A stretch of 64,000 bases of DNA. Source: Spirochaetes bacterium GWE1_32_154 (lineage in GTDB: Bacteria > Spirochaetota > GWE2-31-10). Position numbers and translations under genes: made by a program. Location: positions 124,928-188,927 of the forward strand of contig MIAY01000025.1 of the NCBI GenBank assembly GCA_001829315.1, in the 5' to 3' direction. The notes beneath the pieces were generated by a model. That model searched no databases, was not told the DNA's origin, and worked only from the letters and a program-made list of their open reading frames with translations. This document shows positions 55,101 to 62,500 of the stretch, one piece after another (the first letter of the stretch is position 1; each line of letters begins with the position of its first letter).

Positions 55101-55584
55101 TATCAAAACCCCTTAGTTTAAAAATCAATGTCGGATCTCTGTCTATTTCAGCAGATAACATAAATGAAACAGCGGCTATGTGTTTGCAAGGTACAGAATA
55201 ATCAGGGCATGAGCATAGTGATTGTATATCACTCCATTTTTCAATAAACAAAGATATCTTCAAATCTTTAAAAACATCAAGAATTGATTCCGGCAAACTA
55301 CCGTTTAAGAGAGAAGAAAGAACTGTTCTATTATAGGTAATATTATTTGTTATCAGTTTAGCGTCATTTTCACTTATTTCTTTGAATTTCATGATGATTT
55401 TATAAGGTGTGGAACTTGACCCTTTTACTTTTGCAGAAACAACATTATCTTCAATTTTAAGATCTTTTACATGGCCGGTATTTGCATACGATTTTCCTCT
55501 TGAAAGCCTTCCGCCAATATCTATAGCATATAATGCTTCAAGCCATTTTTCAGACCACCAGCTTTTTCCGTAAATTTTAGCCAT
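52102..55584 (-). CDS. SNF2/Rad54-family helicase with SWIM zinc finger
   Basis: A 1160-residue DNA-stimulated ATPase. Near residue 120-160 there is a SWIM zinc finger (SLCSCPDYSVPCKHIAAVSF: C-x-C ... C-x-H). A long middle region of about 500 residues is unassigned. The C-terminal 470 residues are the SNF2 engine: DDMGLGKTIQTISVL (motif I), VVIFDEAQNLKN (motif II, DEAQ), LSGTPVENRLTEFWSIMN (motif III), TIKAGGTGLNLTAANYV (motif V) and QATDRAYRIGQNN (motif VI). Likely role: chromosome or protein-DNA remodelling, possibly in repair. Last gene of a minus-strand operon; six bases after the AI-2E family permease gene. Confidence 0.92.
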   Translation of the reverse strand: MAKIYGKSWWSEKWLEALYAIDIGGRLSRGKSYANTGHVKDLKIEDNVVSAKVKGSSSTPYKIIMKFKEISENDAKLITNNITYNRTVLSSLLNGSLPESILDVFKDLKISLFIEKWSDIQSLCSCPDYSVPCKHIAAVSFMLSAEIDRDPTLIFKLRGFDIVKSLKENGIDMLNAKSDEIPGISSLIRQSSVVIENKEFLVPDLKKIENMKDRLISLLNPSPFFYNAGDFKEMLTTVYKKLDKNRDEETEYKHSLTYEFTKSTILFDEVLSLKECTIQSEEQSISATNHRDFHRIETFLNEININTIEKHTDNIAFLFYTFHFACRIFETGNFIPAIYKFTDKYFILKYIPYLIPEATNTIFKSIQSRFRNAPVFMVKSYITDSKPEQLDSHSATFVMLSLFLEMMVRKKAAYLVTNDDPIQEFFFKTFRYTVSKFYESEIPYSIRKWLSKFNITQGNFTPVIKITEKENDFLLSYEILFNTNEYIPLKKILYNDNYTDLRLQVLKKFGTIAEYYEKLNIITDSNGSTPLTLNSDEFSIFFDTILPILNILGVELLLPKELNKVLHPALSIKASARTENTTTYFQLQDITRFNYTIALGNNFIDPATFLEEVNNRTGLIKIKDQFIHITKQDIEKIISRIKKPITISEKNSFQAILEESHDNLEIITDDELRENIKNRLQLKNFPLPAGLNATLREYQKAGYNWLNRNISLSMGSILADDMGLGKTIQTISVLQRLKETGVFKSKKALIIVPTALLTNWEKEIEKFTHDLRYFTYYGAIRSSSLFPDNCDIVITTYGIMRNDIEKLNECKWAVVIFDEAQNLKNIHTDRTKAALKIKADHKIALSGTPVENRLTEFWSIMNVVNRGYLGTIEHFKERFAYPIEKEFDAESIERFKKITSPFFLRRIKTDKSIISDLPDKIEIDELTHLTAEQTTIYQGLVDNAMDQIKTLSGMERRGLIFKLLTALKQVCNHPANYLKNDDISPSLSGKSILLLELLNDIYESGNKVIIFTQYREMGDILKQQIQKTYNNTVLYIHGGLTREKRDASVKDFQDGCASTMILTIKAGGTGLNLTAANYVIHFDLWWNPAVEAQATDRAYRIGQNNNVMVYRLITEGTFEEKIDRMLKTKKELANLTVENNEQWISEFDNESLEELLIMRK

Positions 55585-55589
55585 TATAA

Positions 55590-56735
55590 TTAACCTTTAT
55601 GGGAGCCTTTACTTTCAGAGACATTTTGAGTGATTACACTGAAAATTGTCTCTGATAAGAAACCAAATTCTTTTAATTGTTTATGAAGTGTACTAATGAC
55701 AACTTTAATAATAGCGATAACAGGAATAGCTGCAAGCATACCGACAAAGCCAAATAAATTACTTCCTGCCATAATTCCAAGTATTACAATTAATGGATGT
55801 AAATTGACTGATTTACCCAGAATTGCCGGTTTAATTATTTGATCTAATACTTGAGTAATTGCAACAACAATAAGGATTTTAATAATTGATGGTGATAGCC
55901 CGAAAATAGATACATTATCGATAGGTATGAGATTTAAAACATAGAGTGAAACACCAAGGATTGCACCGAATAGAGGACCAACATACGGTATTGCATTTGC
56001 TAAACCTGCAATTGATCCGGTAATAATAGCAGTACCCAGCTGAAAACCGCAAACATACCATCCAAGAGAAGTTAATATACCAATTACAAGGCTTTCCAGA
56101 AGTGTTCCGCGAATGTATGAACCGAAAATATTATCAACCTCACGTAGTGTGATAAGACTCATCTCAAAATATTTATTTGGTATAAATGAAAGAAGCCATT
56201 TTCTTATTTCGCGTTCATTCAACAGAAAGAAAAAAACGGTGAAAGGTATTACAATAAGTAATGAAAAAACACCAGAAATATTTGAAATTATTTTTGGAAT
56301 AGTATCAGTAAGGTTGAAACTTGATTTTATTTTATCAATTAATCCATCGTTAAGTTCATCCCAGTTGATTATTGGATATTTAATCTTTAAATCATCCTTC
56401 AGAATACTTAAATTTGTAATTGTTTTTGATTGAATCTCAGCCATGGATTTTTGTGAAGGGAAAAACTCTATAGTAATAAAAATGAGTCCTGCAATAATAA
56501 AAAAGACAGCAATAAAAATTGAAATTATGACCCAAATTCTTTGAATTTGTTGTCTTTCAAAATAACCGACAATTGGGTTTATAAGATATGATATGATAAA
56601 TGCAGTTATAACGCCTGTTAGAAGAGGAACTAATGAATATAAAGAAAATAAACCTATTGCGATAACAAATATATAAAAAAAGAATTTAATAAAGTTAACC
56701 TGCAAATATGTTTTAATTTTATTATCAGTGATCAT
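55590..56735 (-). CDS. AI-2E family (PerM-like) membrane transporter
   Basis: A 381-residue membrane protein with about eight helices and the family's large loop region. ATG 56735 (MITDNKIKTYLQVNF) has GAGG seven bases before it, better than the upstream Met. Recognisable stretches are LLTGVITAFIISYLINPIVG, FGSYIRGTLLESLVIGILTS, GLANAIPYVGPLFGAILGVS and VLDQIIKPAILGKSVNLHPL. The family includes putative AI-2 exporters and sodium/proton antiporters, so the substrate is open. It overlaps the cyclic-nucleotide-binding protein gene by 11 bases. Confidence 0.88.
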   Translation of the reverse strand: MITDNKIKTYLQVNFIKFFFYIFVIAIGLFSLYSLVPLLTGVITAFIISYLINPIVGYFERQQIQRIWVIISIFIAVFFIIAGLIFITIEFFPSQKSMAEIQSKTITNLSILKDDLKIKYPIINWDELNDGLIDKIKSSFNLTDTIPKIISNISGVFSLLIVIPFTVFFFLLNEREIRKWLLSFIPNKYFEMSLITLREVDNIFGSYIRGTLLESLVIGILTSLGWYVCGFQLGTAIITGSIAGLANAIPYVGPLFGAILGVSLYVLNLIPIDNVSIFGLSPSIIKILIVVAITQVLDQIIKPAILGKSVNLHPLIVILGIMAGSNLFGFVGMLAAIPVIAIIKVVISTLHKQLKEFGFLSETIFSVITQNVSESKGSHKG

Positions 56736-57300
56736 TTTTAACCTCAGCAAGAAGTTTATATTTAACAAGTTCTTCATTAGCTTCTTTTAGTCTTTTCGTA
56801 ACCATTGCAGCTAAATCTTTTAATATTTTATTGCCTAGGAGCGGTTCTCTTGCGATAAGGTCAAACAGATCATGTCGGAATATAATGATTACGGTCGTAT
56901 TTGTTGTACATCGTGCATTTGCATTTCGTTCCGAGTCTTCGATGAGTGAAATCTCACCGGTAAAATCACCGGATATCAAAGTTGCATACACATCTTTTAT
57001 ATTTAGTTTGTTGGATTTTTCTATTGACACTGTACCGTTTTTGATAATAAAAACAGCAGAGCCTGGATTTCCTTCCTTAAAAAGGAATTCTCCGGTAGCA
57101 TATTTTCTTTCATATATAATATAACTTACTTTAATCAGCTCTTTTTTAGTTAATTGAGAAAAAATTGGAACTTTTTTTAGAATATTAAGAATATCAACAT
57201 CCTGATTTTCAGTTGCACCTCGAAAAATATTCTGCCATAGCGGGGTATAAATTTTTCTTAATTGTTCTTCCTGCGGTTTTTCATTTTTTTTAATATTCAT
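56725..57300 (-). CDS. cyclic-nucleotide-binding domain protein
   Basis: A 191-residue soluble protein. Residues of about 35-155 form a CRP-type beta roll: FKEGNPGSAVFIIKNGTVSI, then SGDFTGEISLIEDSERNANA and RCTTNTTVIIIF, which match the phosphate-binding cassette (GE...L...R.A). There is no C-terminal DNA-binding helix-turn-helix: the tail (MVTKRLKEANEELVKYKLLA) is a coiled helix. So it is a sensor or adaptor rather than a CRP-like regulator. It heads the operon with the AI-2E family permease and SNF2 helicase. Confidence 0.87.
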   Translation of the reverse strand: MNIKKNEKPQEEQLRKIYTPLWQNIFRGATENQDVDILNILKKVPIFSQLTKKELIKVSYIIYERKYATGEFLFKEGNPGSAVFIIKNGTVSIEKSNKLNIKDVYATLISGDFTGEISLIEDSERNANARCTTNTTVIIIFRHDLFDLIAREPLLGNKILKDLAAMVTKRLKEANEELVKYKLLAEVKNDH

Positions 57301-57395
57301 AGAAGTTTTATCTCCATTTTCCTGTATTATATAACAAATTTTTTTTTTTTTATTATTAATAATTTTTTTTTACAATTATTAATATTTTATATGAT

Positions 57396-57514
57396 GAGGC
57401 TCTTGCAAAAATACTCATTTTATCTCGAATTTTTGCAAGAAGCTTCCTAAAGCGCAATTATATTGCGTAATTGCGGAAGCAAAATCAAGTACTCTTGACT
57501 TTTGCAAGAGCCTC
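57396..57514 (-). repeat. long composite copy of the palindromic intergenic repeat (reverse orientation)
   Basis: Begins GAGGCTCTTGCAAAAATACT, continues through TTATCTCGAATTTTTGCAAG, a central stem AAGCGCAATTATATTGCG, and ends ACTCTTGACTTTTGCAAGAG with CCTC. Its reverse complement aligns unit by unit with 20079-20241 and 51277-51395. It lies between divergent genes and its right end carries the -35 box used by guaD. The rest of 57301-57395 is a T-rich stretch without other features. Confidence 0.78.
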
Positions 57515-57523
57515 TGATATTAT
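57495..57523 (+). promoter_or_regulatory. guaD promoter assembled from a repeat end and an extended -10 box
   Basis: TTGACT (57495-57500) and most of the 17-base spacer belong to the repeat. The -10 TATTAT (57518-57523), preceded by TGA (extended -10), lies just outside it. The guaD ATG follows at 57554 with GGGGGA before it. Confidence 0.65.
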
Positions 57524-57553
57524 TTTTTATGTGGATATAAAATTGGGGGATTA

Positions 57554-58021
57554 ATGAACAATCACGGAATGGATGTTGCAATAATTGAAGCCAAATCAGG
57601 TGTCGAAAACGGAGATGGCGGGCCTTTCGGGGCGGTTGTTATTCATAATGGAATAATCGTCGGGAAGGGACATAATGAAGTGGTATTACACAACGACCCG
57701 ACTGCACATGCAGAAATTGTTGCAATACGAAGAGCGTGTGCATACCTTGGAAGATTTGATTTATCTGACTGCGAATTATATACAACTTGTGAACCGTGTC
57801 CCATGTGTTTTGCTGCTGTTCAGTGGGCAGGGATAAAGAAAGTGTATTACGGTTGCAATCGCGATGATGCTGCACAAATCGGGTTTGATGATAAATTAAT
57901 ATATGACATATTGAATGGAAATAACACAACAGACGGACCTGAAATGATTAATTGTTGCAGAGATGAATCTTTTAAAATATTTGAAATGTGGTATAATAAA
58001 AACGATAAAGTGCAGTATTAG
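57554..58021 (+). CDS. guaD: guanine deaminase
   Basis: A 155-residue cytoplasmic zinc deaminase converting guanine to xanthine. The zinc and catalytic motifs are HAEIVAIRRAC (H, E) and TTCEPCPMCFAAVQWA (PCxxC). Start GDGGPFGAVVIHNGIIVGKG and the late NRDDAAQIGFDDKLIY run parallel to Bacillus subtilis GuaD, including the DDAAxxGFDD stretch that separates GuaD from tRNA adenosine deaminase. Length fits (156 in B. subtilis). Transcribed from the repeat-borne promoter. Confidence 0.87.
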   Translation: MNNHGMDVAIIEAKSGVENGDGGPFGAVVIHNGIIVGKGHNEVVLHNDPTAHAEIVAIRRACAYLGRFDLSDCELYTTCEPCPMCFAAVQWAGIKKVYYGCNRDDAAQIGFDDKLIYDILNGNNTTDGPEMINCCRDESFKIFEMWYNKNDKVQY

Positions 58022-58089
58022 TTGTAAAATCTTCGAAAAAGATTGTTGTTTTAATTAAAAATGGTATTTTGTTTATTAAGGGTGGATGT

Positions 58090-59319
58090 ATGAAAAAGTT
58101 TCTTATAGGTATATCAATTATTGTTTTGTTATCAGGCTGTTTTAAAAAGAAAGATATCAATTTGAAATTGTATAATATCAGACCTGATATCACTTCTTCT
58201 TTGGAGAAGACGGTTAATTTATTTAATGAAAAAAATAAAAATATTACAATCACGATTAATGATATACGAAATGATGCGATGAATATTCTTGATGCAAACT
58301 TCAGATCAAATGAAGCTGCTGATATTCTAATGATACCATCGTATACTTATCTGCATAAATATGCTGAAAACGGAGTGCTTGAAGATCTTTCAAAAACCTC
58401 ATTTGCTAAGAAAATACCTCAAAGTATACAATCAGGTATTATATCAAACAATAAAATATACGGGTTCCCGTTGAATATGAGTGTATTTGGCATCATTTAC
58501 AATGAAGCTATTTTTGAACAGCATAAGATAACCCCGCCACAGAATAGAAAAGATTTAATGACACTGTGCGATACTCTAAAAAACAATAGTATTTCTCCCT
58601 TTGATTCTTTCGCAAAGCAAAAATCAATACTCAATGTATTATTTGCAATGGGACATTCATCAACCATGGATATTAATCAATTTGAATGGTTAGAAGCAAT
58701 GAATGCGGGGAATGGCAGTTTTAAAACCGGTCGGATTGACGGTTTTTTTGATTCAATTGATGGTATACAAAAGTTCCTTACTATTGATAATTCAGAAACT
58801 AATAAAACAGCGTATACTAATTTTATTGAAGGTAATACTGCGATGATTTTTGAAAATGGACGGTTTTATAATCAAATAAAGAAACGTCATCCGTCTATTC
58901 GTATGGGAATATTTCCTTTACCGGTATCTGAGGATAATGATTCCAAGTTATTTACTGATATTGAAGCGGTTTTATCTATAAATTCAAAAAAAGGTGTTGA
59001 TAAAATAAAAGCCGCAAAGAAATATATTGAGTTTCTGGCAACAAAACAATGTCAGGACATACTGTACGAAGAAGCGCGATTTGTTACTCCTTTCTATACA
59101 GAGTCGAATAGTAATTCAGATAATTTTCATAATCAAATTGCCCAATATCTTCAAGCTGATAAAACAGTTCCGTACTCATATAAATTATGGTCGCCAAGTG
59201 TGTTTGAAAATTCGAGAGACAGTATGTATCACTATGTCACCGGAGAGAAGGACATGGCCGGTTTACTTCAAAATCTTGATGAAATATGGAAAAAATTTAA
59301 TCAAATTGAATTTAAATGA
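58090..59319 (+). CDS. ABC-type extracellular solute-binding lipoprotein (family 1)
   Basis: A 409-residue lipoprotein. ATG 58090 gives the signal MKKFLIGISIIVLLSGC (Cys17) with GGTGG before it; the ORF extends further upstream but without a better start. The fold is that of sugar-type binding proteins: VNLFNEKNKNITITINDIRN, FRSNEAADILMIPSYTYLHK, NKIYGFPLNMSVFGIIYNEA and NFIEGNTAMIFENGRFYNQI. The usual permease genes are not adjacent, so it is an orphan receptor. A perfect extended -10 (TGGTATAAT, 57989-57997) inside the end of guaD may drive it, although it also encodes part of that protein. Confidence 0.85.
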   Translation: MKKFLIGISIIVLLSGCFKKKDINLKLYNIRPDITSSLEKTVNLFNEKNKNITITINDIRNDAMNILDANFRSNEAADILMIPSYTYLHKYAENGVLEDLSKTSFAKKIPQSIQSGIISNNKIYGFPLNMSVFGIIYNEAIFEQHKITPPQNRKDLMTLCDTLKNNSISPFDSFAKQKSILNVLFAMGHSSTMDINQFEWLEAMNAGNGSFKTGRIDGFFDSIDGIQKFLTIDNSETNKTAYTNFIEGNTAMIFENGRFYNQIKKRHPSIRMGIFPLPVSEDNDSKLFTDIEAVLSINSKKGVDKIKAAKKYIEFLATKQCQDILYEEARFVTPFYTESNSNSDNFHNQIAQYLQADKTVPYSYKLWSPSVFENSRDSMYHYVTGEKDMAGLLQNLDEIWKKFNQIEFK

Positions 59320-59497
59320 ACCTTAAATAAGTTTAATTTTTAATTAAAAATATAATTTTTACTTTTTTTTCGACTCCTTTATTCCAAATTGTATCGTAAT
59401 TATTAATCTTTTATAAAAAATATGTCGAAAAAATATATAATCTATTAAAATTTGTTTTTTTGTAATTTTTGTAGTATTATTACTATATGGGTTTGCT
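59320..59497 (+). other. AT-rich intergenic region with weak terminator-like palindrome
   Basis: ATTTTTAATTAAAAAT near 59336-59351, followed by TATAATTTTT, could serve as a weak terminator for the solute-binding protein gene. Nothing else is distinguishable up to 59497 apart from possible AT-rich -10 boxes. Confidence 0.3.
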
Positions 59498-59528
59498 AAA
59501 TCTGTGTTTTATGGGGAAATGCAGGTTT
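59498..59528 (+). ncRNA. 12-bp hairpin with G-U pairs in the leader of the giant lipoprotein gene
   Basis: AAATCTGTGTTT (59498-59509) pairs over its full length with AAATGCAGGTTT (59517-59528) when G-U pairs are allowed (three of twelve), closing a seven-base loop TATGGGG. The wobble pairs point to function as RNA, such as a leader structure, but it matches no riboswitch class that I recognise. Confidence 0.3.
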
Positions 59529-59595
59529 GGGGTAATATAAAATTTAATAAGACGACATTATTATATATTCGCATATTGAGGGAAAAGGAGCATAT

Positions 59596-62500
59596 ATGAG
59601 ATCTATTAATTTAAAAGGCTTATTGATTCCGGTAGTAATATCGGGGTTTTTCTTATTTGCATTTGGCTGTAACCAGAATCCCTTTATAGGAATCGGTAAT
59701 GAGGTTGACGTCACGCCACCTAAAGTGAGTGTTACTTCTCATCGTAATGGAGAGTGGGTTTTCCAGGACTTTACTATCACGGGTGTCGTTTCTGATAATA
59801 TAGGGGTTGAAGGGGTTTCTATACGACTCATTGAAAGAGATTCTCTCGGTAATGAAACAGTAACTAACAACTGGGCTGCTGATGTAAATGGTGGCACCTG
59901 GACAAAGTCGTTTCAGCTTGAGGCCGATTTTGGTAATATAACCGGTCAGAAAACTCTTGATATTGCTGCGTATGATAAGAGAAGAAATTCTGCCTCACTT
60001 CGTATATTAATAGGGATTACAAATATAGAATCTGCTCCGGTTCTAACAAAACCCAGAGAAATTATACTTAAAAAAGTAAGCGATGGTGGCGGAGTATCAT
60101 ATTATGATGCTAGTAATGATGATGGCAGCACTAAATTTGATTTTAATGATTTTGGTAACCTTGAATATTTTAATAACGGTGTTGTAACTATAACAGGATA
60201 TAGTAAAACTCAATATGCTCCCGATAAGGCTATAACTATACAGTTATTCAACTCAGATGATTTAACAAACGATATTTATCATTCCACAATAACAGATGGT
60301 GTTGCTCTTCCTGCCGGAACAAGCGGTAATACTTCAAATTTTGAATTTAATATTGATACAATTGCATTGAATATTCCTAACGGAGTTTATCAGCTTGTTG
60401 TAACTGTACTTGAGGCAACAGGAGAAACACGTGAATATAATAAAGGTTTTATTTTAATAGATCAGAAAACAGATATACCAAAGATTTTTATTACTTCCCC
60501 GGGACTGCAAACGTTTCCTAATTCAGTTGCCGGTGGTACTGCATTTGATGATGATGGAATTAATGAAATTTATTATATAATTTATAAAGACGGGTTAATT
60601 CCCGGAACCGATTATACTCAATGGAAAAAATTTTCTGATGATTATGCGATAGCTAATCCGTCTGAAGGAACAAAAAATTTAATATATGGTTATATCGATT
60701 TAAAGAGTACAGTTCCGTATCAATACCCATGGATTGTTAATCCTACACCTTCAGGTGTGGGCTATTATAATATTATGGCAGTTATAGTTGATACCAAAAA
60801 TATTCTCGGAACTGCATTGCCATTTCGTTATCAACAGTTTACTTCTTCTGAACCACCATCAGTAACTTTTACGCAACCAAGTGATTTTTCAATTACAAAT
60901 AGCGGGAATATGAGTGTTACTGTTTGTGCTAAAGGATCAAGTGCTGATGTAAAGGAAATTCAATATAAGATTAGTTCTGCAGTAAAATCAACAGATTGGC
61001 AATCGGTCACTTCAGGTTGGACACCTAGTCTTGATAGTACTAATATGCCAATTGAGTATACTGTTGATTATACTTTTTCTGTAGATACAACTCAATTCAC
61101 TTCAAAAACTGTGCATGATATTACAATTACTACAAGAATAATTAATACTGAAAATATTCATTCTCATCCTGTAGATCCGGATAATCCTGTTGCAATTGAA
61201 GGGACTACAATTAATGTTAAAGCAGATAATTTTGAACCAACTGTAATAGTTGCAAATCCTTTTGCAAATTCAGGTTTAAATGGGGTTATATCACTAAGTG
61301 GATCGGTAAGTGATGATTACTCAGGAGTTAAGTCTATCTATATCGGATATTTTACACCAGCTTTAACAGATTCAGGTGCATCTGCATATACTGAAGCTCT
61401 TCTTGATATTGCAGTTACTCAGGCGAAAGCAGTTAAAATAGATGCCCCTCCTGCAGGTTGGACATATTTGTATGATACAACAAAAATACCTGATAATCCG
61501 TCATATAGTCTTTATTTATTTGCAGTTGATATTGTTGGTAATACAGGTTATAATAAAGTCAATTATACGATAGACCAGAATCTTGATATTCCTGTTACAA
61601 CGGTAACAACTCCTGCCAGTGATGCTGTCGTTTTTACCCAGTCAAATATTAATGGTACTGCAAAAGATGATGATGCATTACAGTATATATTCTATTCAAT
61701 TAGAAAAACAGCTGCTTCGGTACCTGCAATTCCTGATGCAGTTAACGGGTGGGGAACAGTTACTAATGGTGATGAATTAACAGGAAAAATTGATTTAAGT
61801 GTACCTAACCCTGTTGAATATTCATGGAATATTACTTCACCGGTAAATGAGGGTGATTATACTATTTATGTAAGTAGTGTTGATAAGAACGGTAAATTAC
61901 AAAGCGTAAATACTACAAGACGTTTTTTTCAATATTCAAATCATAATCCTACAATAGAAGTTGTTTTACCTTTGGTTTCAGTTACTCAAAAAGGTCTTGT
62001 TAATTTTGATCTGAAAGCAAATGGTGGAGCGAATTATACTGTAACTGATATACAGTATCAAATAATCTCAACTAAAACCGGGGCTGATACAAGTTTAAAA
62101 ACAATAGTTCCTCCGGCATTTACTTCTGCAAATATTGTTAATGTAACAATTCCTGTAAATACCGCTTTATACACTGATGCGTCTGTTCATGATTTTAAAA
62201 TTATTGCGTATTGTAAAAATAGTAAAAATGTTGAATCTGTTCATATAGAGTCTTCATATAAAGCAGATAATATACCGCCAACTGTATTGGTAACGACTCC
62301 CGCTAGTACAACTTCACCAGCCGGACTTAATAAAGTGGTTTCAATAGGTGGTACTGCAAGTGATGATTATTCAGGTGTTAAATCACTCTATGTAAGTTAT
62401 TTCACAGGTTTGGATGATACTGATGCGAATACTTATACAGAAGCAACGCTAGAGACTGCCCTTGTTGCCGGGGATGCAATAAAAATCAGTAATCCGTCAG

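Noticed and set aside
51277-57514. CRISPR array
   Set aside because: The repeats are palindromic but dispersed over tens of kilobases, in both orientations, without regular spacers or cas genes.
59490-59530. Cyclic di-GMP (GEMM) or other known riboswitch before the giant lipoprotein
   Set aside because: Only one hairpin is visible; the conserved tetraloop and receptor sequences of GEMM and the cores of other common classes are missing.
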